Part shown: piece by piece, positions 1 to 8,507 of the stretch
Position numbering within the stretch: position 1 is the first letter of the stretch
Layout of the letters: each line of letters begins with the position of its first letter
From: Acidilutibacter cellobiosedens
GTDB lineage: Bacteria; Bacillota; Clostridia; Tissierellales; Acidilutibacteraceae
DNA: 64,000 nt
Direction: 5' to 3'
Assembly: GCF_004103715.1 (NCBI RefSeq)
Contig: NZ_CP035282.1
Span: 1,602,673-1,666,672, forward strand
Translations under genes and position numbers: made by a program
The notes under the pieces: generated by a model
Database searches by the model: none
Told to the model about the DNA's origin: nothing
Seen by the model: the letters and a program-made list of their open reading frames with translations, nothing else

Positions 1-536
1 TTCTAGCATTAACTTATCATCAGCGTTTACAAGGAAAAAGAGAATATTTATGGCCTTTAGGTTTAAGCGGAGTTCTATTAAGAGATAAAGACAGATGGAA
101 ATTTAAGCATATTAAATTTTCTATTCCAAGGGCTAATTTTCCGGATGAACGTTTTGAAAATTCTAAACAATATACAGATAGTTATAACGAACAAAATAAT
201 AAAGCTAATGAATACAAATACAATCAAATCACGCCCCAAATAAAGGAGCTTTTAAAAAGTTTTCAAGTAGATATTTTAGGAATTGAAGATATTACAAAAG
301 AGATGATAGAAAAATATTTTGTAAAATCAAAAATACCATATATTATTGGCCATGAAAATCAATGGTATTATGGAATTGATCAGATCAATGAATTTTTTAA
401 TAAAAGCGATAAATTTAACGTAAATTTAGATATAGAACATTCAATTGCATCCACATCAGGCGAAATTACTTGGCAAGAAAACATAAAAATGGGGCCCTAT
501 CATATAACCATGCAAACGTTATTCATAGCAACATAG
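1..536 (+). CDS. NTF2/SnoaL-like protein, 5' end outside window
   Basis: The reading frame is open from base 3 to the TAG at 534-536, so the start lies upstream of the window. The visible 177 residues contain a segment typical of the end of an NTF2-like (SnoaL/DUF4440) fold, WKFKHIKFSIPRANFPDER. After a lysine/asparagine-rich linker there is what looks like the start of a second such domain (KYFVKSKIPYIIGHENQWYYGIDQINEFF). The second domain stops soon after the TW...HITMQ strand, shorter than expected, so the 3' end may be truncated. No catalytic role can be assigned; NTF2-like proteins bind small ligands or act as small enzymes. The neighbours are broken genes, which supports local decay. 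Confidence 0.5.
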   Translation, partial: LALTYHQRLQGKREYLWPLGLSGVLLRDKDRWKFKHIKFSIPRANFPDERFENSKQYTDSYNEQNNKANEYKYNQITPQIKELLKSFQVDILGIEDITKEMIEKYFVKSKIPYIIGHENQWYYGIDQINEFFNKSDKFNVNLDIEHSIASTSGEITWQENIKMGPYHITMQTLFIAT

Positions 537-574
537 AGGAAATGAAATAACTATTATTATAAGGAGGTAAATAT

Positions 575-1030
575 ATGCACTTAGGTTCGATTTATTTAAT
601 AGTACAAGATTTTAATAAGTCAATTCAATTCTATGAAAAATTATTAGAAATGCCAGTAAGTGCTCAAAATATGCAAAGATTTGCTCAGTTTGAGTTTGAA
701 GGAAATAATATTTCCATTATGAATGGTTATTTTGATGCCATGAATCCGAATTTAACTGTGTGTAAAGGAGAATATATAGAGGAATTCGATAATTTGGTTG
801 CAATGGCAGAAGCTGAAAATACACATAAATTTGTATTAAATTTCTGGGCTGAAAACCTGGAAAAAGAAAGAGAAAGAATAGTGCAGTTAGGTATTAGCGA
901 TAAATTGGCCAAAATCAAATATGTTAATAATGTAAAACCATATTATTATTTTCAATTTACAGACCCAGATGGAAATATTATCGAAATAACAGGTCAATAT
1001 TCTCCAAAGAAAGGAGAATTTGATGAATGA
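575..1030 (+). CDS. VOC-family (glyoxalase/bleomycin-resistance fold) protein
   Basis: This 151-residue protein has the layout of a single VOC unit. It opens with IYLIVQDFNKSIQFYEKLL, the first beta-alpha motif, and closes with FTDPDGNIIEITGQY, whose aspartate and glutamate are the usual metal-ligand region. A strong ribosome binding site (AAGGAGG, 561-567) sits just before ATG 575. Members bind a metal and act on small molecules (glyoxalase, dioxygenase, antibiotic binding); the sequence does not say which. The stop codon overlaps the start of the AlkD-like scrap by 11 bases, probably because a deletion brought that fragment next to it. Confidence 0.8.
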   Translation: MHLGSIYLIVQDFNKSIQFYEKLLEMPVSAQNMQRFAQFEFEGNNISIMNGYFDAMNPNLTVCKGEYIEEFDNLVAMAEAENTHKFVLNFWAENLEKERERIVQLGISDKLAKIKYVNNVKPYYYFQFTDPDGNIIEITGQYSPKKGEFDE

Positions 1031-1208
1031 TAAAAACGAATTGGTACTCAAAGGATACGGTTGGATGCTAAAGTCATTTTCACAAGTAAATAAAGGGGAA
1101 GTAATTGATTACCTAATTAAAAATCACAAGAGTATGCCGAGAATTTCTTTTAGATATGCAATAGAAAAAATGGATAAAGAAAGCCATTTATATCTTATGG
1201 AGTTATAA
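1020..1208 (+). pseudogene. C-terminal scrap of an AlkD-like DNA alkylation repair gene
   Basis: The 62 residues (LVLKGYGWMLKSFSQ ... MPRISFRYAIEKMDKE) match my recollection of the last two HEAT-like helices of AlkD-type DNA alkylation repair proteins, which are normally about 230 residues. The N-terminal three quarters are missing. The frame overlaps the VOC stop codon and has no ribosome binding site of its own beyond the GGAG at 1014-1017. I read it as a deletion remnant rather than a functional short gene. The family call is by eye. Confidence 0.55.
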
Positions 1209-1281
1209 CATTATTTTAATATATAAATTGGAAGTTATAAATGGATATCTTTTATATTTATTAAAATGGGGGATTTACAAA

Positions 1282-2179
1282 ATGTTAATATCAAGAAAAA
1301 CAGGAGAAAAATATATACAGAATAAATATGAACGTATAATAGAACGGTATAATCCAAGTATGAAAAGCGATATCATTTCATTCCATTATCAAAATCCAAG
1401 AATTATTGACGGGTTAATTGAATGACTTGAAGAAAGTCCTGAGAGTGCATTAATTTTAAGAGAAGATAATATAAATAAGGGCAGTTGCTATATATGAACA
1501 AGGGGATTGTGCAGAAAGAGATATATGGATGTTTGTAGGAGAACAATATAGGAACCATGGTATAGGTTCGGAACTATTGTTTGCAATTCTTGAAGAAATG
1601 AAATTTGCAGGAACACAAACAGCTTTTTGTGATTTTGCGAGGAATGATATAATACATAATTTTTTATTCAAAAATGGGTTTGAGCATTATTGTTATTCTG
1701 TTTATATGACTAATGAAACAATTTTAAGTAAAGAAGAATTTACTGGTATTCGTCATTATGAGGATAAGGACTATATTGAAACTTTTGAACTTGTTTCAAG
1801 AGCGTTTCATAATATGCGGTTATCAGTTGGTTTAAATTCAAAATGTGATGAATCAACTGATAAATCACGAAACCAATATGCAGATAACAGCAATGATTTA
1901 TTTGTATTAGAAAGTGATGGTAAAATTGTTGCCAGCTTGCTTTTAAATAAAAATTGCATTGAAAATGTTGCAGTTAAGATAGATTGTCAGAGGCATGGTT
2001 ATGGTCGGAAAATGATTAAATTTGCATTAAGTGAATTATATAGGAGAAGATATTCTAAATGTTTACTTTGGTGATTAGTAGGAAATCCTGCTGAGTACCT
2101 ATATAAAACAGAAGGTTTTGTAGCAGAAGATTGTTATGAGATTATGAATATGTTATTAAGTAATTGTAATTATATATAG
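1282..2179 (+). pseudogene. Broken GNAT N-acetyltransferase gene
   Basis: Three disconnected frames make one tandem GNAT protein. The first piece (MLISRKTGEKYIQNKYER) runs from ATG 1282 to a TGA at 1423. Its frame continues as LEESPESALILRED, then shifts near 1478 to the frame reading AIYEQGDCAERDIWMFVGEQ and then YRNHGIGSELL, the acetyl-CoA binding motif. A further TGA at 2072 interrupts the second GNAT half before VGNPAEYLYKTEGF. Two in-frame stops plus one frameshift make this a pseudogene. The TGA at 1423 sits where the sense reads E-x-LEESP, compatible with a TGG-to-TGA mutation. The original substrate is unknown. Confidence 0.75.
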
Positions 2180-2215
2180 GCTATATATGTGATTGGAAGT
2201 ATCGGGAGGCCAAAG

Positions 2216-2299
2216 ATGAATATTACTTTTAAAAAAGTTGACAAGGAAAATTGGGAAGAGTGTGCTGACTTAAGTGTTGAGGCCGTTGGGATGGAATAA
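2216..2299 (+). pseudogene. N-terminal scrap of another GNAT gene
   Basis: ATG 2216 opens a 27-codon frame (MNITFKKVDKENWEECADLS...) ending at TAA 2297. The wording resembles the first strand and helix of small GNAT acetyltransferases (ITFKxVDKENWEEC), with the rest missing. A GGGAGG sits 10 bases upstream. It ends 38 bases before the esterase gene start, so a deletion probably joined it to the esterase leader. Confidence 0.45.
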
Positions 2300-2337
2300 T
2301 TAAGTGTATTGCCGGTAGTAGAGGAGGAAAAGTTAAT

Positions 2338-3567
2338 ATGAAAAAATCTTTATTAAAAAGTAGAACTATTCTTCAGTTAGAAGAGAGTATTAAATGTCAT
2401 GGTGATAGTGCAGTAGAAGAATTTTTATGTTATCTAAAAGAGAATGGAACTCCAATAATAGAAGAATTAGAAAATGATACGGAAAACGATTTGGTTACTT
2501 TTATATACAAAGGGGACAAGAGATGCAAAAGTGTCTTGTTTGTACCTGATATAGGAGTAGACAGATATAAAGATAATTATAAGGACTTTCGGATGGAAAG
2601 GATAATGGGGACGGATTTATGGTATATTACTTATGAAATAGAAAATAATATACGGTTAATGTACTATTTTTCGCCTAACGATCCCCTTGACAATAATTGG
2701 TATGATAGGTACATTAATAGAGTTGTATATGATAAATTCTGTAAGAACATATTAATTGAATATGATGATGGAAAAGAAGTAAAATGTTCCTATATAGTAA
2801 TGCCGGAGGCACCAAAGCATGTTTGGGCTAAAAAAATAGATGGGATACCGGAAGGTAATATAGATGAATATAAATTTAAAAGTAAAAATATAGAGGACAA
2901 GCGCAGGATTAGAGTTTATACACCTTATGAATATGATAAGAAAGGAAAACCATATGGATTCATAGTTTTGACCGATGGACAGGACTATATTGATACTCTT
3001 ATGGCTGTAGAAACTTTGAATAACCTCATAGCTTCCAAAAAAATACCCCCAATAATTGGAGTATTTATTGATTCGATAGAACAAACAAGGGAAACAGAGC
3101 TTAATTGTAGTGATGTATTCCGCGGATTAATTGCTGATGAGATAATTCCATGGATTAAAAACAATTATGATATCTCTGGAAATCCTCGGGAAGCAATAAT
3201 CGGGGGACTTAGTTCAGGAGGTTTAGCAGCATCATACATAGCTTTAAGTCATTCCGAAATTTTTGGAAATGTTCTTTCTCAATCAGGATGGTATTGCTAT
3301 AAACCGGAAGGGTTTATCACCATTAATGAGGATTGTTTTATGAGTACAAAGTTTAAAGAAAGAGATAAACTTCCTATTAAATTTTATTTAGATGTAGGTA
3401 TATTAGAAAATAGAGAGACAATGATTGGCACAAACATAAATCTGAGAGATACCTTAATATCTAAAGGATATCATGTTGATTTCCAATGGTTTAACAGCTC
3501 TCATGACTATTTATCATGGGGAGAAACTTTAGCACATGGTTTGATATCTCTTATCGGAATAAAATAG
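2338..3567 (+). CDS. Fes/IroD-like siderophore esterase
   Basis: The 409-residue protein has the two-part layout of enterochelin esterases. The N-terminal beta-rich region (about 1-170, with DLWYITYEIENNIRLMYYFSPND and later MPEAPKH) resembles the Fes N-terminal domain. A C-terminal alpha/beta-hydrolase follows (RIRVYTPYEYDKKGKPYGFIVLTDGQ). The nucleophile elbow is GGLSSGG (serine near residue 292); an aspartate lies in FYLDVGILE and the histidine in SSHDYLSWGE. The length fits the family. It would be cytoplasmic and cleave ester bonds of catecholate siderophores to release iron. The RBS AGAGGAGG is well placed before ATG 2338. No siderophore transporter lies beside it, so the true ester substrate is open. 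Confidence 0.8.
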   Translation: MKKSLLKSRTILQLEESIKCHGDSAVEEFLCYLKENGTPIIEELENDTENDLVTFIYKGDKRCKSVLFVPDIGVDRYKDNYKDFRMERIMGTDLWYITYEIENNIRLMYYFSPNDPLDNNWYDRYINRVVYDKFCKNILIEYDDGKEVKCSYIVMPEAPKHVWAKKIDGIPEGNIDEYKFKSKNIEDKRRIRVYTPYEYDKKGKPYGFIVLTDGQDYIDTLMAVETLNNLIASKKIPPIIGVFIDSIEQTRETELNCSDVFRGLIADEIIPWIKNNYDISGNPREAIIGGLSSGGLAASYIALSHSEIFGNVLSQSGWYCYKPEGFITINEDCFMSTKFKERDKLPIKFYLDVGILENRETMIGTNINLRDTLISKGYHVDFQWFNSSHDYLSWGETLAHGLISLIGIK

Positions 3568-3741
3568 ATTTGGTATTTAACAATTAGTAAATTGACAATT
3601 AAAGAAAAGAGGGTTTAAGTAATGACGGGCATGGGGACGTTTGAGATCAGTGATAAAGTTGTTATTTTTAAAAATTACTCCAGCAAAAATGCGGATTTGT
3701 AGATATAAAAAATTAAAAAATCGGACTTTTTCACTGGTCCC
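3568..3741 (+). other. Non-coding stretch before Rpn unit copy A
   Basis: Only a 26-codon frame (ATG 3622, MTGMGTFEISDKVVIFKN...) is present, with no recognisable family. Together with the non-coding head of the repeat unit it makes a 368-base gap before the Rpn gene. The motif GGGGACG occurs here at 3633 and is seen again near the Rpn units and at 39.3 kb. Confidence 0.4.
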
Positions 3742-3935
3742 GGACGTTTCAATTGTCTTTTTTGCAAAATATTAAAAAATGGTTTAATGAAATTTGATGT
3801 TAATTGCGGAAAGTTAAGCAGTTTTATTCTAACATCTACTTAATTATATTGAGAATAAAAGTTCGTTAAAATAGTGGAAAATAATTTTTACCGATGTTAT
3901 AATAAATGTAACAAGACCAAAAAGTTGGTGAAAAG

Positions 3936-4886
3936 GTGAAAAATGAAATAGTTAATAAACATGATGCCGTGTTTAAGGAAGTATTCAGTCAAAAAAGAAT
4001 AGCAAAGGACTTTATAGAAAATAATATACCTAAAGAAGCATTGGATATAATAGATACAAACAGTATGGAGCTAATAAAAGATACATTTATAAACAAAGAA
4101 TTACAGGGAAGTTTTTCTGATTTAATATATGAGGTAAAAATAAATAACAGGGATGCATATATATGTTTTCTGTTAGAGCACAAATCCTATAGAGATAAAC
4201 TCACCATATTTCAATTAAATAAATATATACTTGAAGCATGGACGGCAGTGATACAAAAAGAAAACAGAGAGGAATTACCGATAATTTTACCTATAGTAGT
4301 TTATCATGGGGAGAAAGAATGGAGTATAAAGACGGATTTGAGAGATATGATACCTGAATTTTACGAACTGCCGGAATACTTTAAAGACAGGATACCGGTA
4401 TTTGGATATGATTTAATAAATATAGGGAAGAGCGGAAGAATTGATTTTAAAAAGTTCAACAAATTAACGGCTCTGATGTTAACTGCATTCAGAGATGCCT
4501 TTGAAAAGGATTTAAAGACTGTATTAAGAGAATTTCTGTTAGCAGTGGAAGAAGCGGAAAAAGAAGAAGGAGAAGAAGCAATAAGGTATTATGTTGAAAT
4601 ATATATAAGATATATAGAGAATATTCACAGAGATTTAACAGAAGAAGACATAGAGGGAGAAATTGAAAAATTAGGAGGAAAGGGGGCTGTTACTATGAGT
4701 ATATTACAAAAAAGAGAAGAAAAAGGGAAACAAGAAGGAAAAAGAGAAGGGAAAAGAGAAGGAAGACAAGAAGGAATAAAGGAAATAGCTAAGAATTTGT
4801 TAAAAGAAGGAATAGAAATAGCCTTTGTAGCGAAGACTACAGGTCTTTCAAAGAGTGAAGTAGAAAAATTAAAAGAAGAGATTTAG
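3936..4886 (+). CDS. Rpn-family recombination-promoting nuclease (copy A)
   Basis: This 316-residue protein belongs to the Rpn/Transposase_31 (YhgA-like) group of PD-(D/E)XK nucleases, which promote RecA-independent recombination. The opening NKHDAVFKEVFSQKRIAKDF is the family signature. Active-site candidates are D62 in GSFSDLIYEVK and E81/K83 in LLEHKSYRD. The C terminus is a charged helix with a short repeat (GKQEGKREGKREGRQEG) followed by the typical tail AKTTGLSKSEVEKLKEEI. The start is GTG 3936, since no in-frame ATG precedes the conserved motif. The other copy at 13990 lacks two of the four-residue repeats. The gene ends directly at a palindrome. Confidence 0.85.
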   Translation: MKNEIVNKHDAVFKEVFSQKRIAKDFIENNIPKEALDIIDTNSMELIKDTFINKELQGSFSDLIYEVKINNRDAYICFLLEHKSYRDKLTIFQLNKYILEAWTAVIQKENREELPIILPIVVYHGEKEWSIKTDLRDMIPEFYELPEYFKDRIPVFGYDLINIGKSGRIDFKKFNKLTALMLTAFRDAFEKDLKTVLREFLLAVEEAEKEEGEEAIRYYVEIYIRYIENIHRDLTEEDIEGEIEKLGGKGAVTMSILQKREEKGKQEGKREGKREGRQEGIKEIAKNLLKEGIEIAFVAKTTGLSKSEVEKLKEEI

Positions 4887-4915
4887 GGGACGGTAGGGAC
4901 AGATTTTACCGTCCC
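4887..4915. terminator. GGGACGGTA/TACCGTCCC hairpin after Rpn copy A
   Basis: A 9-bp perfect stem (4887-4895 with 4907-4915) starts at the Rpn stop codon. It has no T-run, so it may be a REP-like palindrome rather than a classical terminator. The same hairpin follows the second Rpn copy. Confidence 0.5.
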
Positions 4916-4959
4916 ATGCTTTATTTTGAGGCCGAAACCCTGATATATGCAAAGCTTCG

Positions 4960-5148
4960 ATAGAAACCCTTGCCGAAGCAATCGGGCCAACTGCACGGAA
5001 ATATGGCATCGAATTTCAAAGCTGTTGCGAAAACTATGATTTGACCGCATTTGGCATTCATCAAGGAGGGTGTATTGACCTGTCAATGATTGAAAAGGTT
5101 CGACATCAAAATATCTTTATCTTTCAACATATTGATGTTATAATCTGA
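4960..5148 (+). pseudogene. Internal scrap of a DUF1848 gene (copy A)
   Basis: The frame reads IETLAEAIGPTARKYG and then IEFQSCCENYDLTAFG-IHQGGCID, which resembles the middle of DUF1848 proteins (..IAKKYGIELQTCAE..DL..YGI..G.CID). It has no start codon and ends at TGA 5146. Full-length members are about 300 residues. It is carried inside the Rpn repeat unit and is present identically at 14990. The function of DUF1848 proteins is not firmly known. Confidence 0.55.
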
Positions 5149-5186
5149 TTTAAATAGAAATATATGTTTTTTATAATAATATTGAT

Positions 5187-5462
5187 AGTGTAAAGTAGCC
5201 TATGAAAAACAAGAATAAAAAATCAGGCTGAATAGAACCTAGAAAATTGCAAAAATATATTTTCATGGCAGTCACCGCCACCCTTGACAGTATGCCAAAA
5301 CAATGCTGCGCAATATTTACCGACGGCAAAGAAACTCAAGAACAGATAATTTTTCGTGCCGTCTTTACAGTATTGTAGCATTGTATTTGTCCTACTATCA
5401 AGGGCAAGCCCTAAAGGGTGGCTGGGTTACCTCAGGCTCTGAAATCTAAGAACAGATAGAAA
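5187..5462. other. Non-coding stretch, no gene recognised
   Basis: No supported gene. A short frame (AVTATLDSMPKQCCAIF) has no recognisable family. An 11-base direct repeat, AAGAACAGATA, occurs at 5338 and 5448. This stretch probably holds the left end of the downstream IS6-like element, but I could not find a matching inverted repeat on the right side. Confidence 0.35.
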
Positions 5463-6905
5463 TCAAGATGCAGGATTTTCTTGCATATTAAGAATGACTT
5501 GCTGTCCTAAAAAGATAAGAAGCTGCCATTTACCGGGCATATTGCCGGCATTCTTAAGCATATCAACCTCATTTAAAGGACGTTTCCAACTATAAAGTTC
5601 ATGAGGACGCAGGAAGTTATAGTAAGCAACCCAAAGGTTTACACCATAATAAGCACCATCATCGGTACCATAACCACAAGTAACACGATAAGAAGCTTTG
5701 AGAGTACGGTTAAGGCGTTCAATCTTTTGTTTAAAGGGACGATACTCTTTAGTTACAGCATCATCATTAGTCAAACCAATAACTTGAGTAACATTAAAGT
5801 CCCAGTCCTTTTCAATTTTAAACTGTTGAGTAGCTAAAGGATAAGCACTGTAACCATCAGATATAAATTTTAAAGCTTTACCGGGGAATTTTCTAAATTT
5901 ATCAAAAGCCATTCTCATGGTAAGTATACAAGGGCCGACGTCACGACTTTTAGAGACTTGATAACCAAGAATAGAGCGAGAAACAGTATCCATAATGAGC
6001 CAAACATAACCCTTGAGTCCTTTAATTTTGATATAGGTTTCATCAGCAGCTAAGTTATTTGAAGGACTGTAATCGAATGTATCTACAAAAGGCTTAATTA
6101 ATACGGCAGCAGTTCTTGCATAGCTTGCAACCATAGTGTGAGAGATATTAATATTATGGATTTCACGCATAGCTTCAGCAGTTTTACGGAGAGATAAACC
6201 AAGATTAACATGGTAAGTAAGACAAAGTCCCATAATATGAGCATTGTTCTTTCTAAACTTAAAACTAGTAGCCCATGACGGAAGCTGATGTAAATCCATA
6301 GAAAAGAAATCCAGCGTAAATTCACGATAGATATAATGGAGCTTGTATTTATACTTCTCACTAGGATCTGAGTCTTTGGGAAGCAGCTTTAAATTGTTCT
6401 TGTAGTAAGAACAATTCTTATTGACACATTTATGCACAATAAAGTGTTTACGATCTTTTTTAGCAGCTAAAGCATGTCCGCAATAAGGGCAAATAAGAAC
6501 CAAAGGAGAAGCTGCTTGTTTACCTGTAATAAAAGTTTGACCACAGACTTTACATTGATATTGGCCTTTACCACCATTATTATCGTAAATGTATTGATGA
6601 GGAGCACCACAGAGAGGGCAAAATATATCTTCAGGAATAGATTTACCATTACGACGTTGAACCGGTTTTACAGGTTTACCATATTTCCAAAGATAGTATT
6701 CAAGTAAAAAACTGTAATCCTGTTTAAAGAATTTTTTAATTATTGGAAGCTTATCTATTTTAAATTTCTGATAATAAGGACTTTTAGAATCATCAAAGGC
6801 CCATTGTTTAAGAGGAATATATTTTGCGATAAATAAAGTTAATTCATAAATTCGATTAAGTAAGTATTGATTATATAGTAGTAAATAAGTTATAATTTGA
6901 GACAT
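5463..6905 (-). CDS. IS6/IS240-type DDE transposase with zinc ribbons
   Basis: This intact 480-residue transposase has an N-terminal membrane-like or helical stretch and then two zinc-ribbon pairs (CPLCGAPH..CKVCGQTF and CPYCGHALA..HKCVNKNC). A DDE core of the IS6/IS240 type follows: ADETYIKIKG with the first D, SDGYSAYPLATQ with the second, and KIERLNRTLKAS with the E. I place the start at ATG 6905, because the TTG 12 bases upstream directly abuts the AAAGG Shine-Dalgarno. The gene is complete, so the element may still be active. Element ends could not be fixed. It cuts off the gene fragment that begins at 7053. Confidence 0.8.
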   Translation of the reverse strand: MSQIITYLLLYNQYLLNRIYELTLFIAKYIPLKQWAFDDSKSPYYQKFKIDKLPIIKKFFKQDYSFLLEYYLWKYGKPVKPVQRRNGKSIPEDIFCPLCGAPHQYIYDNNGGKGQYQCKVCGQTFITGKQAASPLVLICPYCGHALAAKKDRKHFIVHKCVNKNCSYYKNNLKLLPKDSDPSEKYKYKLHYIYREFTLDFFSMDLHQLPSWATSFKFRKNNAHIMGLCLTYHVNLGLSLRKTAEAMREIHNINISHTMVASYARTAAVLIKPFVDTFDYSPSNNLAADETYIKIKGLKGYVWLIMDTVSRSILGYQVSKSRDVGPCILTMRMAFDKFRKFPGKALKFISDGYSAYPLATQQFKIEKDWDFNVTQVIGLTNDDAVTKEYRPFKQKIERLNRTLKASYRVTCGYGTDDGAYYGVNLWVAYYNFLRPHELYSWKRPLNEVDMLKNAGNMPGKWQLLIFLGQQVILNMQENPAS

Positions 6906-7052
6906 AACAATGACCAACCTTTCTATTTAAATTTGGTGCATGATAACTCAAATTATAACAGAAAATGGGGGGTCATTGTTTTTTATTTTATAAAAACTCT
7001 GTAACCCTTGATAATATAAGGCTTTAATAAAAAAAGAGTGGTGTCTTATTGA

Positions 7053-7646
7053 CACTACCAAATAAACGCTAATGTAAAACAATTATTAGACTATGTAAGA
7101 GGTTTTTTGTCAGAGATGAAAATTATGACTTCGGGAAAATTTGATCCTTTAAAAAACAAGCATCAGAGAATAAAGATATCTACCCATCTCTTAAATTCAG
7201 AAGATACTATGTTAGAGGCTAAAAAAATTGGCATAAAGCGATATATATATCCTATAGAAGCTTTTAATTCTGATGTTAGAAAGAATCTTATGACTAATTC
7301 TAAATTAATTGAAAATAAGGGAGATGTAACATTCGATGATATTATGAAAATTTTAGAAAAAGCATCGAATATATTCGGAAAAGAAAATATCGAACCTGTA
7401 ATTGTGATAGGTTTGGATACTTATGAAGATACAATAAATAATGTGAGACGATTGAAAAATGAAGGATATACTTTATTAACAAGAAATATATTTAGGATTT
7501 ATGATAATGATCAATTTGATATATATAAGATGAATTTAGAAGAAATTATTGCAGCTAATGAGGAAATAAATATATTATTTCCATTAGGTTATAAACAGGT
7601 TGTAGATCTTAATGATAATAAAATTAACATGAACTATAAAATATAA
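7053..7646 (+). pseudogene. 5'-truncated gene, possibly radical-SAM C-terminal half
   Basis: The frame opens after a TGA at 7050 and runs 197 codons without a convincing start. The first ATG (7107) has no ribosome binding site. The text IKRYIYPIEAFNSDVRKNLM, then FGKENIEPVIVIGLDTYEDT with INNVRRLKNEGY, resembles the second half of a radical-SAM TIM barrel (..FG..NV...IVGLE..EDTI..V..L). The CxxxCxxC cluster is absent. I infer that the 5' half was lost when the neighbouring IS arrived. Another identity cannot be excluded. Confidence 0.4.
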
Positions 7647-7888
7647 AATTGAGTTTATATAATTCGTAAATAATATATTAAAATATTAGTAAAGTTAAAT
7701 TTATTAATATTATTTAATTTACAGTATAAATAAACAATATAAATATTATATAATCAAATTATGATAGTAATCGTAGATGAAAATAATATTAAAAGATATA
7801 AGTTATATTGAAGGACTTAAAGATTCTGTACTAAAAAAGTTTAGCATTGTTCATGAGTAATATTGGTACAACTCTTTTAGAAAAATTA

Positions 7889-8283
7889 GTTATTGTTCTT
7901 GAAATTATTGAATTGAGCAGGTCTACCTATTATTACAACATTGAAAAAAGGACTAAAACTGAAAATATGGGAAAATATGAATAGAAATATAAAAATAAAT
8001 AAAGGTGGTAGACCAATTTTTTACTATCTATTTTAATAAATATGGCAATCATATTTGGGATAAACAAATAAAAAAATATATTAGAAATCATTGAAACAGA
8101 AGTGTTATACTACGGTTGCTATAAAATAACGGTATTGTTAAGAACATAAGTAGGGAAATGGTATATAGATTATGTAAAGGTTTAGGAGTTTCGAGATCTC
8201 AAAGAAAGATTAAACCTGATTATTATCCTAGGAGATTGCTCAGAAACATTTTATTTGTGTATAAGTATGTAAAAATCGACTAA
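7889..8283 (+). pseudogene. Decayed IS3-family orfB scrap
   Basis: Scattered frames give ILNELSRSTYYY-like text (VLEIIELSRSTYYYNIEKR) and further on VLYYGCYKIT. The frame at about 8136 reads NGIVKNISREMVYRLCKGLG, matching the order of motifs in the HTH_21 and N-terminal part of IS3-type transposase B. Many stops separate the pieces and the DDE core is missing. The 7647-7888 and 8284-8458 flanks hold no recognisable gene. Confidence 0.5.
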
Positions 8284-8458
8284 AAGCATACATAAATATT
8301 AGCTTTATAAAGTTTTTTGTATAGTAATACATTTAAAATGATTTTCCGAGCGGTCTCATAGATAAAGGTAAAATAAAATTTGTTGATTTTTTAAAAATTA
8401 TAATAAAAAACCAGCTATATAAATTTTATTAACAAACAGCTGTGAAGACTGCTTAAAA

Positions 8459-8501
8459 ATCTCCAAAATGAGTATACTAAAGAAAATACAGTTTTGGAGA
8501 T
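8459..8501 (+). promoter_or_regulatory. Hairpin covering the IS630 ribosome binding site
   Basis: ATCTCCAAAA (8459-8468) is the exact reverse complement of TTTTGGAGAT (8492-8501), a 10-bp stem. The right arm contains the GGAGA Shine-Dalgarno for the ATG at 8508, so in RNA it would hide the start. Such hairpins often limit transposase translation from read-through transcripts. Confidence 0.45.
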
Positions 8502-8507
8502 GATATC

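Larger units (their letters stand above)
3742..5186 (+). repeat. Rpn unit copy A (1.4-kb direct repeat)
   Basis: This block is nearly identical to 13796-15215. It starts with GGACGTTTCAATTG, carries 194 bp of leader, the Rpn gene, a hairpin, a DUF1848 scrap and about 40 bp more, ending at ATTGAT. The differences seen are a 24-bp gain in the KREG tract of this copy, a 1-bp indel near 5171 and a few substitutions, for example at 4369 and 5145. Flanks differ completely, so the unit was copied as a block. No clear terminal inverted repeats or target duplication were found. Confidence 0.9.

Noticed and set aside
1282-2179. In-frame TGA codons that could be read as tryptophan, i.e. a recoded genetic code
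   Set aside because: Only this decayed gene has them, it also carries a frameshift, and dozens of intact genes in the window use TGA as a normal stop.
4883-5086. Minus-strand frame beside the Rpn gene, present twice
   Set aside because: It is antisense to the DUF1848 scrap; its duplication only reflects the duplicated block.
7030-7065. GTGTC/GACAC hairpin as the right terminal repeat of the IS6-like element
   Set aside because: No matching sequence was found on the left side of the element.
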